In this document: in pieces, positions 51,214-62,516 of the stretch
How positions within the stretch are numbered: the first letter of the stretch is position 1
How the letters are laid out: each line of letters opens with the position of its first letter
Source: Physella acuta
Taxonomy: Eukaryota > Mollusca > Gastropoda > Physidae
DNA length: 64,000 nucleotides
Direction: 5' to 3'
Assembly: GCF_028476545.1 (NCBI RefSeq)
Contig: NW_026731783.1
Coordinates: 1,792,001-1,856,000 of the forward strand
The notes under the pieces: model-generated
What the model was told of the DNA's origin: nothing
Seen by the model: the letters and a program-made list of their open reading frames with translations, nothing else
Databases searched by the model: none
Translations under genes and position numbers: made by a program

Positions 51214-51440
51214 TTAAGTGAGAGTTCCCAGTCTATGTCTTAGCTTTGCTTGAAATATTTCTTTTAACTCGATGTCCGTGTATTTTGTGAAAAAATATCT
51301 GACTTTATTCCTAATTTGCCATATAGTCGATCTATAAATAGCCGTTGCTACTAGTCTGTTTTCGTCTTCAGTTCTTTGTCTAGTCGTCTTAATTAAATTA
51401 AGTGTGATTGCTTTATTTGATTGGTGGTGTTTAATATTTT
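51214..51440 (-). mobile_element. LINE ORF2 C-terminal fragment
   Basis: The minus-strand frame AIYRSTIWQIRNKVRYFFTK, then ELKEIFQAKLRHRLGTLT and a stop, is the extreme C-terminus typical of Tx1/L1-like second reading frames. A short aaataaataaataaag tail follows at about 51175-51195. It lies left of the block copy, as the reverse-transcriptase piece at 29695-30804 does in the other copy. Confidence 0.6.
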
Positions 51441-51489
51441 GTTTACTTTTTTTATAATAATTGTTTTATGACGATTCAAAACCACTAAT

Positions 51490-51696
51490 CAGGGGTCGGC
51501 AACCTTTTGAAGCGGAAGAGCCAAAAGTTACAATTTTCAAAATTTCCCTGGTTTTAAAGAGCCACTGACATTTTTTAATTTCAAATATTTTATTTTTTTA
51601 TTAAGATTATTAGTATTTGTTCAAGGAGCTGGAGAGCCGCATCTTGATATCAAAAGAGCCGCATGCGGCTCGCGAGCCGCAGGTTGCCGACCCCTG
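51490..51696. mobile_element. hAT MITE (207 bp) with 8-bp TSD
   Basis: The ends are CAGGGGTCGGCAACCTTTTG and GCAGGTTGCCGACCCCTG. The perfect duplication ccactaat lies at 51482-51489 and 51697-51704. A large imperfect hairpin (gcggctcgcgagccgc) lies near the right end. Confidence 0.95.
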
Positions 51697-51704
51697 CCAC
51701 TAAT

Positions 51705-54300
51705 GACCATTGATCTAGGTGAATAAATTACTTGTCTTTGAAAAATGTATACATTAAAGTTACTGTTTTTATTTTAATTTTATAACCCGAAACATTGTTA
51801 ATGCATATCAGCGTGACTACTAATTTTTTTTTGTTTTCTGAAACATATAAATAGTTTTCTCTCATAATTCATACTTTGACATTTTTTTTAATATATCATT
51901 CTAAAATTTACTAAAACCGACAGCTCAGTAATTTGCTTTGCCTTGTCTCCCTTGTAATTTTTTCCCATTTAAAAAATGGCAAAGGTCTTTGGCAGATATG
52001 CATTTAAATTAAAAAAAAAACAACAAACACACACACATTTTGTTCCAGACAGTATCTTTACTGATTTAGAACTCTAACTAATACAGTATAAAATATTAAT
52101 TGTAATTGTATAACTGAAAAATATTTGTATAACGTTTAAATTGCGTTATTAATTATTTTTTTTTTTTTTAAACTGAGAAACACCGCAACACTGAAGAAGG
52201 AGATTGTCGCAAACATGTTTTGGTAAAACGGCCTTCCGGAAAATGACGTTCGGGCAAACGAGATTCGTGTGTGATGAGGGGGATGGGGTTGTTTTGCATT
52301 ATAAACAGCAATGCTAGAAAACGAATTGTAGCCTTTATTTCGCGTTTAAAAAACCGTTTTAATAAATAAACATTAATTAAAACACTCAATGTCGACAGAG
52401 TTTAGACAAGAAATGAAAGAATATCACTGTTTTAAGGAACATTCAACTGTCATTTTGAGGGGTGGGGAGTGTAGGTTGAGGTGTGACGTCATTTTTTTGG
52501 AGGGGGGGGTCTGGCTTTTTGTGACTATATATGACTAAGGGGAGTGGCGGGCGGGGGCCTCGGGGGGAAGGTAAAAAATTGGAAAAAAATCGTTTGGTTT
52601 TTTATGGATGACCACCTAAAGAAGCAATTTTACAAAATGTAATCGAGAGAAAATTTGGACTGATCAATGATAAGAACAATGATATGATTCAAAAATGTAG
52701 TGGTAAAATTTCTAGTTATTCCTCAAATATTAGAGATATACAGTATCAGTGATATGTTTATGCATACTCGTTGTGTCTAAGCCTCGTACAAACTATAAGT
52801 AACCATAACACACTCGTTTCGCTAACTCTATCAGATATGTAGGTGTAAAAAAGATAAATTTTAAAAATAAAAGCGTTGTATCAAAAAAGTATAAAGTGTG
52901 CATTCTATCATATCTCTAAATATCTTCCTAACAATAATAAAACGCACAACATAGAAACAAACCAGACATTGTAATCACATAAAGGCCCTAATGGAAGAGT
53001 GAGAGAAGATTTTAAATGATATAGATGGAGTGACCACAGTACATGGACGCTTCTATGAACTAACGAGCAGCTATCATAAACTAATGAGCAACCATATTCA
53101 GTACTATCAGGCGGCCCTTAGGTTCTTAGGCTGCACAGACCTGATACACATAGTCTTTACTTTGACTATTTTATGTACCTTTGTCTACCCTTGGCGTTGA
53201 AATATCACTTTCTGTTTATATTAGGTTAGGTATTGTGGCTTATGATGTTCTTGAGTCCACCCGTATATAATGGGTACCTGACTTAAGTTAGAGAAACAAA
53301 GGTGGCTGAGCATAATGTTGATCACATCATCCCCTTGTTGGCTGGAGTTATAAAAACAGAGGAACTCTACTGCATCTATTCCATGTGTCTTAAGCACGAA
53401 TGGTAACATTGTATGCTGAATAATAAAAAATCAATAGCTTAAGTAATAATATAAGAAAGTATTTAATCAACAATCGTTTAGCCATATATAACTCAGAGCC
53501 TTACACGAAGACCAATAAATGTATGTAAGAGAGGGTGCATGTAGGAGAGGTTTAATGTAGGAGATGGACTTATGTAGGAGATGTTTAATGTAGGGGATTG
53601 GCTTATGTAGGAGAGGTTTAATGTAGGGGATGGGCTTATGTAGGAGAGGTTTAATGTAGGTGAGAATTTTATGTAGAGAAGGGTTGATGTTGTAGAGGGG
53701 TATATGTAGGTTTAAGTAGGAAAGGGTTTATATAGGATACGTTTTATAAAGGAGAGGGGTTTATGTATGAGAGGGGTTTGTGTAGGAGACAAGTTTATGT
53801 AGGAGATGTGTTTATGCAGGCGAAAAAGTTTATGTAGGAGAAGGTTTTATGTAGGAGAGGAGTTTATGCAGGAGAAAAGTTTATGTAGGAAAAGGTTAAT
53901 ATAGGAGAGGTGTTTATGTACCTCTCTCCGACATAATAAAATATACATTTTATCCTAACATGATGTATATGATTAAAGTTTGAACAGTAAAATATACGGA
54001 TGCGTACGTGTCTCTCTGGGACGGAGTGGTTTAGCGGTAGAGAGCTGGATTACTAACCCGTAAGTCTCGAGCTCGAATCCGGGATCAAGTCAGTAAACCG
54101 TCCCAGAGTCCACCCAACTGTGATGGGTACCTAATTCACGTTAGGGTAAGTAATGGCGGCTGGGCATAGTGCTGACCACACTATCTATGCATATGAACTC
54201 TACTTCACTTGCCCCATAGACCGTCAGGTTTGAAAGGGAAACTTTACTTTTTCTTTACTTATCTCTCTACTCAGCTGTTAAAATTTATGTTGAATGTATT
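51705..54300 (+). repeat. Duplicated block, copy 2
   Basis: It matches 30805-35210 without the Helitron and the hAT MITE of copy 1 and with a SINE at 54018-54254. By eye, identity is well above 90 percent over 51705-53500. No gene; a degenerate minisatellite lies at 53520-53925. Confidence 0.88.
54018..54254 (+). mobile_element. tRNA-derived SINE (237 bp)
   Basis: The head GGGACGGAGTGGTTTAGCGG carries an A box (TGGTTTAGCGG) and AGCTCGAATCC at 54070-54080 is the B box, so it has an internal RNA polymerase III promoter. The body (gggtacctaattcacgttag, ggcggctgggcatagtgctg) resembles a widely shared invertebrate SINE core, and the end is ggaaactttactttttcttt. The flanks gtacgtgtctctct and ttacttatctctct are a diverged 14-bp duplication. 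The paralogous block (near 35125) lacks it. Confidence 0.85.
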
Positions 54301-54670
54301 CAAATTTGTCCTTCAGATATTTTGTATGGTAGTTTTAATGCCCCAAAATTCCCCAAAGTTAAGTGTTTTGAACGGACACAAGTTTTGAAAATTCATAAAA
54401 AAATTAGTTTGAAGATATTCACTTAAAAATTTTAGCTGATTGCCCCAAAATATGGAAGAAGATTATGAATTGATTGTTTATTGGGCTTAAAGTGTAATAT
54501 TTTATGAATGGTGGAAAACCTACGAAGGGGTTAATTTTTCAAGATGGCCGCCATTGTCATAGTTACCAAGATTTTTCCACCATTTTTTTAGTGGAAATGC
54601 CTATGCGGATGTATCTTAATAAAGCTGTAAAGAAATAACTGTTTTAAAACGAGTATTAAAAAAGTTTTTT
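54300..54670. other. No gene; palindromic YY1-like motif
   Basis: The only distinctive sequence is aagatggccgccattgtc at about 54540, two overlapping inverted GCCATnTT-type motifs. No reading frame is supported. Confidence 0.4.
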
Positions 54671-54985
54671 TTTTTTACCGGAGCCTTCCCCCTTAATTAA
54701 TTTTTATTACAATGTATTAAAACATTTTTTAAACGCGAAATCACAGTTAAAATTCGTTTTCTAGCATTGCTTTTTACAATGCAAAACACCCCCTCCCCCT
54801 CATCTCACAACGTCACAAAATTACGGAACCCTTCTTTCCTCCTAAGAGTGTGACGTCATTTATGGACACCCCTAACCTGAGATAATTTTCTTCTCAATCG
54901 GCTTATGATAAATTCCCAAAAAAAAATTAAAAAAATAAAACAATACAGAATTTTCGATTGTCCGACTGTCTGGAACTAATTTTGT

Positions 54986-55031
<46 letters not shown>

Positions 55032-55330
55032 ACATATCTGCCAAAAACCTTTGCCATTTTTTATATGTGAAAAATTACGAGGGAGACAACGCAAAGCTAA
55101 TGACTGAACTGTCGATTTTAGTACATTTTAGAAAGATATAATTTTTAAAAAATGGTCCCAGTATGACTTATCAAACAAAACTATTTAAAAGTTTTAGAAA
55201 AATATTAAAAATGTGTAGTCAAGCTAATATACATAAAAATCTCTCAGGTTATAAAATTTGAAAACAGTAACTTTAATGGATACATTTTTCTAAGACAAGC
55301 AATTTATTCCGCTGAATCAAGGTTCAGATA
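54670..55330 (-). repeat. Family B fragment, inverted
   Basis: It matches 30805-31450 and 51705-52380 in inverted orientation and contains a T tract at 54987-55020. Confidence 0.65.
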
Positions 55331-55423
55331 TCATTTTTACTTCCCAGAACAATTATTTTAACAATAATACATTCAAATAAGTTTAATTCTCAGCCAATAA
55401 ACCCCCCCCCCCTCCCCTCAGGG

Positions 55424-56586
55424 CAGGAATAGGTAACCTTTTGCGACGGAAGAGCCAAAAGCTACAATGTACGGAATTCCGAAATAAAAAATAAAACAAT
55501 AAAGTGATTCCAACTAATACGAGAATTGTGTGAACTTAATACAATATATTTCAGAAGAGATACACGCCTCAACTTAATACAATCTGTTTCAGAAGAGATA
55601 CACGACTCAACCCCCCCCCCCTTCCACCCACTCCCATCCCTCCATCCGGACTTGCGGATAGATCAAAGCCAGCGCTCGCACACGCCAGGGATCAATTTTA
55701 GATTCGTTGTATTTTCTTATCATTTCATCAAATTTAAAAAGCTTATTGGTATAGCATTTTATTTTTATTTTGTTTTGCAAGCTTTTCTTTTAGTTTGCAA
55801 CGTCTGTTTGTTTGCTGATTTGTTTCAAATGTTTTACCTAAATTTAACCCACTTCTAATGCACAATTTCATTTAAGCTCCACTTCAATTAAAATAAAGGT
55901 TTATCTATTTTTAAATTTAATTAGATGTTTAATTTGTCATTAAAATTAACTAAACGATTTCGAAACTAAGGGGTGATAACAAAATAAATCATTTGTTAGA
56001 TTACTATTTTTAATAACAGAAAGGAGATAATATGCAAAATGCCATCACTCTAACAGTCTGATGAGCATGCGGCTCTTTTGGTGTCCAGTTGCGGCTCTTC
56101 AGCTTCATGCACAAATAATAATTATTTTATTTTATTTTCAAAACTCATAAAAATAGTCTACAACACTCGGTAATAAACGATATAACAATAGATATAAACA
56201 ATAAACATTCACTATTCTATTAGAAAATGTAGTTACTCCCTATCTCAATGTACTTCCTATTACATTGTCCGTTCCATATTGAAACATTCAACTTCATAGT
56301 GGATATCGCAAAGAAACTAAACCAGCTAAGTGTAAAACTGAAAGAAAAACCCAGCCTATGTCTTGCTTGAAGAAGTGTAGTGTTTCGAAAAAAAAATACT
56401 TTTTTGTTGAATACATGGTGAGCGGTAAAATGAAGGATGTTTTCACTGAGAGATTTGAGCAATTCAAAACAAATGCAAGTACTCTGACTTAAATAGTAGA
56501 TCTTCTAAATACAAATTCTAATGAGATATTTTCATTTATTCAAAGTTATGAATTTTAAATTATATATACTATGATATTTGTTTAGG

Positions 56587-56683
<97 letters not shown>

Positions 56684-56731
56684 TATTCTAAACATATATA
56701 CTATTGACATAAAAATGTTTGCCGACGCCTG
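55424..56731. mobile_element. Region with hAT-like ends, uncertain unit
   Basis: It starts CAGGAATAGGTAACCTTTTG, with the gagccaaaag subterminal motif, and ends GTTTGCCGACGCCTG. A second gcatgcggctctttt stretch at 56068-56085 suggests more than one element. No 8-bp duplication was found. It holds a 38-bp tandem pair at 55533-55608 and a TA tract. No gene. Confidence 0.35.
56589..56684. repeat. (TA)n microsatellite
   Basis: About 90 bp of TA, one C interruption. Confidence 0.95.
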
Positions 56732-57239
56732 AGTTAAGGACATTAGGGGGAAGGGGAGACAAAAACGTTTTAAACTATTTGAATTTAAGGGGAGGTAACA
56801 TGATAAAGAACTATCCTTCGTTTTCTCAGCATGGTTTTGTCTGTACATTGTGGTCCCTGACGTCTGCTTTCACAGGGCAGAAAATCGTCTTTCGGATATC
56901 GCGACCTACTTGTGGTATTTTAAAGCAAATATTTTTTGTCGTGTCTACTTCATAAATCACGAACCACTAAAAAGTACAAAATAAAACATATAGTAAAAAA
57001 AAAACAACTTTATAACGACAAGCTATTTAAATGTACTGAAAATAAGTTGGCTACATACAAATAATGGGCATTCTTTAGCAAAAGCTTCTTTCGCTCATTA
57101 GATCTTATACATGTTTTATATTTATACATTTATATATTTTAAATTTATATTTATTGGCCGAATCTAATTCCTCCAAAAAAAAAAAGAAAAAAGTATTAGG
57201 GAAATAACAAACCAGGCTAGGACAGAGACTTTTAAATCC

Positions 57240-58262
57240 ATCTCTGCGTTTGATTGGATAATTATGTCACGTGGTTTGCCCAATCTGTCAAAACGATCTC
57301 ACGGTCAGTGTAAGCAAAGAAAGTGCTTATGTCGGTAAATGAAATAAACGTGCATTCGCCGGTCAAAATTAATTTTGTTTTGCTGCTATTTATTGACATA
57401 CTTATTTTTTGAAAAAAGTTGAAAACTGACTTACTAATTTGTAAATCTATATTATTTATCCCAGTTACATAGCACATACTAGCTATACTAAAATCTACAT
57501 ATCTAAATATATACTCACATTTGTGCTTGTGATGTGTTACTAAAAATAGATCAAATAACTGCACTGGACTATAAAAATAAACAGCTATGAGTAACACATG
57601 AAACACAGAAGACAGAAACACATCTGGTACAAAACAAATCCAGCAAGGAATTAATCCAATACGTTTGACGCGATTAAGGAAGTTTCTTATCTTTTCACAT
57701 TAAGTCGACAGCGCCACTTTTTCTTCTTGTGCTAATTCGCTAAATGCACACAATTCTTTACAGGCTGTAAATTCCACAGCTCTACCATATGTTGTGGCGC
57801 GAGAATGTTTATGTATACTGTTTGTATTTGTGTATGGGCATTTACTTTTCTATGTGATGCCTGATAGTTTCTTCAATGTAAAATATAGCAACACTGACAC
57901 TGTTCCAAGTTCAATAATATAACGTTTTTATTTTTACACAATTTAAAATACTATAGTCCTAATTCTACTTATATCTAGTATAGTATACTACTAATTTCTA
58001 AACATATTCCATTATTTCTTGACAATATATTCACACTTCTATCAACTAAAACACCACAATTGTAACTTAACTGACTTATCTCTGCTCAACTGCTTCTAAC
58101 ACTCGACTGACTTTCTACACGCTTGACTGCCAACTGACGCTATCTCTGACCAACTGACCGTGACTGATCATCTCTCTTTTGATTGGTCGGCTATGTGATT
58201 GGTACTTACTCCTAACTACTGAGGCTGCCTAAAACTGACAGAATATTCTACATTATTCTACA
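57240..58262 (-). mobile_element. LTR-like fossil with weak reverse-transcriptase-like frame
   Basis: On the minus strand 58262-57880 looks like an LTR: it starts TGTAGAATAATG and contains AATAAA near 57928. A 119-codon frame (57621-57262) downstream has LQISKSVFNFFQKISMSIN then SSKTKLILTG, which faintly recalls the end of a reverse-transcriptase palm. An inverted, more decayed partner is at 41100-41785. Broken and old; LTR versus LINE origin is not settled. Confidence 0.35.
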
Positions 58263-59323
58263 TCAATCCCCTGTTTTAGATAACTGTGTCTAAATATGTA
58301 TAAGTTTACGTCATCACATACATTCTTACATTGATATCAAATAATTCAGTGCGTATCTTCTCAATTCAATGTTTCAATCACTTTCGATGTCGAAATAAAT
58401 AGTATGTAATTAAAATACATACCTACAGATTAATTCGCATTTTTTTCGTTTAGAGACACTATAAGGGAGACAAAATAAAGAAATTTGCTAATTCGTCAAC
58501 TTTAATACATCTAAAAATTAAAATATTACACAAATAATTGTTGATAAAATTAATAAAAATGGAAACAATTTTGTTGTAGGAAATATTGAATAAATATAAT
58601 AGAAAAAGTAATATTTTATTCAAATTATTTTTCGATGTATGCGATTTTCTAAGACATAAAAACCTTTCTGTTTTATCTATAAATTGATTAATTTTTAATA
58701 TAATGCAAATAGTTTTTTCACAAAAGATTTTCACAAACTACTTCGATAATATATATGTGCTCTATGTAATCATGACTAAATGGTCAATAAATACTTGAAT
58801 CTAGCACATTAATACCATGCTAACTCATACAGATTGCCTCAACTGAAAACAACAATGTAACAACGCGAATCGACCTATGCACAATTTTAATTTGTTGATT
58901 TTTAAAGTCAACAAAAAAAAAAATGGTTTACTGTCACACTTACCCATTCTCAACTTGACTTCTGCCTCTATGAATAAACGTAAAAATGTATAGTTTGGTT
59001 TAAGAAATCTACATCTTTCATCAGCTTTTAAATATTTCCTATACGAACAAAGTTATAGAGATTTGAAAAGGTGTTACTTTTTACACCTTTTCGTGGTTTC
59101 CATGGCAACCAGTGCTGCGATTGACGGCTATATATTATTTGTGTTAACAACTATTAATATATGAACGTATTAATCACCCCGAAATGCGTTAGATAAAAGA
59201 AAACGATATTTCCGTGGTGTCTATCATTAAATGAATGATGGATAATTATGGGTTTTGTTGACTTTCTTGATACTGCTTACGGAATACAACATTATTTAGA
59301 AGCCACAGTTATGCCCGTTTTAA

Positions 59324-59324
<1 letters not shown>
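58263..59324. other. No gene seen
   Basis: AT-rich. Frames here are short and Ile/Asn/Lys-rich. No element ends recognised. Confidence 0.5.
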
Positions 59325-59360
<36 letters not shown>

Positions 59361-59364
<4 letters not shown>

Positions 59365-59833
59365 ACTAGTGTAGTTACTAGAGACTATTGATAAGAACAG
59401 CAATACAGTATGACGCAACGATGTGGATTGATAACGAACACAAAGCCGCTGCGTAGTTCATAGTTCTGATGTAACGAATGGAAAGTATTACGAATACGTG
59501 GGATATAATGGGAAGGCGACTGGTAGAGAACGGCAGAACCCAGTTGAAGACTGATATGTGAGGACGTGTTGTGGTTTGTGAGGATAGGAACGATGGACAC
59601 GTGCATTCTGATATGTGAGGACTAGTGAGGACAGTGGGGGTCAGTTGGTTCATTGTATTCTTGTGGAACATTGATGCATTGCTATGTGGAGCATTTCTAT
59701 TGATTCATGTAATAAAGAGATCAATGTAAACCTGCACTTCCGAGTATCTGTATTGTGGTCGATGTTGTGTGCTGGTCAAAGATAGCACGAGTAAATACAC
59801 TCGGTAACATTTGGCGTTGTCGATACACTCGGT

Positions 59834-59837
<4 letters not shown>
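59361..59837 (+). mobile_element. LTR fossil inserted in a TA microsatellite
   Basis: A 449-bp LTR-like unit runs from TGTAACTAGTG (59361) to CTCGGTAACA (59809), with gatataatggg near 59496 and AATAAA near 59712. It is followed by tttggcgttgt, a possible primer-binding-site region, and a second copy of the LTR tail cgatacactcggtaaca. TA tracts flank both sides (59325-59360, 59838-59902), so the element landed in a TA repeat. Broken, nearly reduced to a solo LTR; a Ty3/Gypsy origin is a guess. Confidence 0.6.

Positions 59838-59902
<65 letters not shown>
59838..59902. repeat. (TA)n microsatellite
   Basis: Right half of the TA tract split by the LTR fossil. Confidence 0.93.
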
Positions 59903-59908
<6 letters not shown>

Positions 59909-61752
59909 CTTAATAGATATATCATATATGTAGTAGTATACTTAATTCATAACGTTTTTTTAGTTGGCCTAAACAATAAATCAAGTTAGAAATAAAAACA
60001 AAGTAGTGTATTATCTGCTAATCACAAACATATGCATATATTTAAAGCTGAATTATCTAGAACGCTACTATATTTGTCACAGTTCTTTTGGTTTTGAGCT
60101 CTCTTGCAGACTTCCTGATGTGAGTTCCAGAACTGAAACTAAATTTATTTATTTAAGGCTGACTGCCTTTATTTAAAGTTATAAAATGTAAATATTGTTT
60201 CATTATGTAAAAATATAATAGTGTACTAATGGTATTGATCTTGTATTATTTCGATCGTTCAATTAAAATCGGTTAATTAAAATTTAAAAGAACCCTCATA
60301 TTTGTGTGATAATTATTTTTTGGTGAACTCTTTATGTTATGAACATTGAGTTACCAAAAGTATCTCCCATTTTAAAATGATTTTTATTCAAGGGGAATAA
60401 CTTCCGTAACAATCGCTAAAATAATCAAACAAAACTAAGAAATGCATAAATAAGTAATAATACAATAATGTTCATGGTTTTAGATGACAACAATAGCGTA
60501 ACATGTATTTACAATTTGCGATATTGTTAAAGTAATAAATTAAATATAATTAATGCTCGATAGCTATTATAGTTTGAAAATATAAACACATTAGCTTTAA
60601 TAGAAAATGTTTCTTGACAATTCAGAATACTTAATTGCACACTACATCAAATATATAGTCAAAAGTTATTTCTGGATCCTTAGTAATTAAGGGACACTTT
60701 AAAAAAAATGAAATATTAATTAAAGGATACATTTAAACAGCAAGTTAGTTCTTAACATTTTTAATCAAACCGTGTAGAGAAAATGCGATAGTAGAGAGAA
60801 CACTATAACTGATTAAATTAATGATAAAAACATGTTCTCTTGTCAATACAGAAAGAATACAACACTTTTTTAAAAGTAATGATGATACCATTGTTTAACG
60901 CGTTTTTTGTGTGGAATCTTTTCCATAACTGAATGTCAGTGCCATCAATAGCACAGGGCTCCCAACACTTAGCGAGAAACACCATTATAAACAAATCATT
61001 AGCAAGCCAATCATTCCCTTAAAATATGGCTAAGCCAAAATCTGGTTCCCTAATGTTACCACTCAACACACATGGACACACTTTGGGCTATCCTCTAAAC
61101 ACACTCTCCACCATTTACGTCACGCTCATACGTCACTTATATCATAGGGGACAAAAAAAGATCAAATAATACATGATCACCCTCTTAAAAGAACTGATAA
61201 GTTACCTCGGGATTCCAACTTCCTTGGTGCATGTATTGTCTCAATGGGTAAAATGTAGCCGTATATATGAAACCATGTATTTTTTCAACCAAATTTTAAA
61301 ATAACTAAAATGTTGTTGATGCTATATCATGGCTGATTTTAAGGATTTATACTTTAACATAATTTAGATTTAAAATGAAAACAGTTCACTGTTTTGGTTG
61401 GTTTATTCCAATCGGAATATATTTAATGTGCGCAGGCAGCCTGGAGAAATAAACGAAAAAAAAATTGGCAATGGCTATAAAGTCAAGGGTCACTTTAAAA
61501 ACTACATGATACAATATTACGAGTTTAAATTACAATTTTACACAAGACCTTGTAAACATTACAATTAAGCTGGACACAATGACAGGACATCGTTCTGAAT
61601 GTACCTTAAGGTTAAAATGTTCTTACCGCCTGAACCCCTTGCTCGAGTGGGGATGCGGTGAGAGAGGAACAATATTAAACGAGACAAAAAAATGTTGAGG
61701 AAGGTGAAGTGGAGTTCAGCTGTTTATGGACCCGGGATCCCATCTCAAGACT
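59903..61752. other. No gene seen
   Basis: AT-rich with no long frame, array or element ends. 61500-61750 is less AT-rich but matches nothing I know. Confidence 0.45.
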
Positions 61753-62048
61753 TTCGTTGGCATGGTATGACGTTCTAGATGTAGCTTACCCATTGGATAT
61801 TGAAAACCCAGTTGGCATGGTATGACGTTCTAGATGTAGCTTACCCATTGGATATTAAAAACCCAGTTGGCATGGTATGCCGTTCTAGATGTAGCTTACC
61901 CATTGGATATTGAAAACCCAGTTCGTATATTATGACGTTCTAGATATGGCTTACCCATTGGATATTGAAAACCCAGTTGGTATATTATGACGTTCTAGAT
62001 ATGGCTTACCCAGTAGATATTAAAAACCCAGTTGGCATGGTATGACGT
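61753..62048. repeat. 55-bp minisatellite, ~5 units
   Basis: The unit holds ttggcatggtatgacgttct, agatgtagcttacccattgg and atattgaaaacccag. Confidence 0.92.
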
Positions 62049-62516
62049 AATTATAATAATCCTCCATGTCAACTGCTTGATATATCACATTATTAGATGG
62101 CCTGTCAAATGCCAGATAAAGCAGCCATTTTATAATTTTTAAACAAAAACAATCCATCTGAAAAGTGAAATGTAATTATATCTCTAAACCATATGTCGTG
62201 TTTATAATTATAAAGCTCTATTGTAATTTACCAAACAGTAATTAAAATCCCTTTAATTCAAGCCCGAAATTAGTTTGGAAATATTTTTGTCGGGTTCGTT
62301 GTCTCAGCATGGTAATACTTCGCAATGATTTTGTTTAAATGACTAAATTAGGAAATTGATTCATTTAAAATTTAGTGAAGCCGGTTACACTTTTACATTT
62401 TAAATTGTAGCATTATTAATGTGTTGATACTTCTCTCATCCTAGAGTTGGTTGAACACTTTCCCCAACATATGTTGATGCTTATCTCAATCTAGAGTTCG
62501 TTGAACACTTTTCCCA

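Noticed and set aside
54018-54090. tRNA gene
   Set aside because: A and B boxes are present, but the stems do not pair as a tRNA and the sequence continues into a SINE body flanked by a target duplication.
58459-58734. 91-codon Ile/Asn/Lys-rich frame
   Set aside because: Expected by chance in AT-rich DNA; no motif or context.
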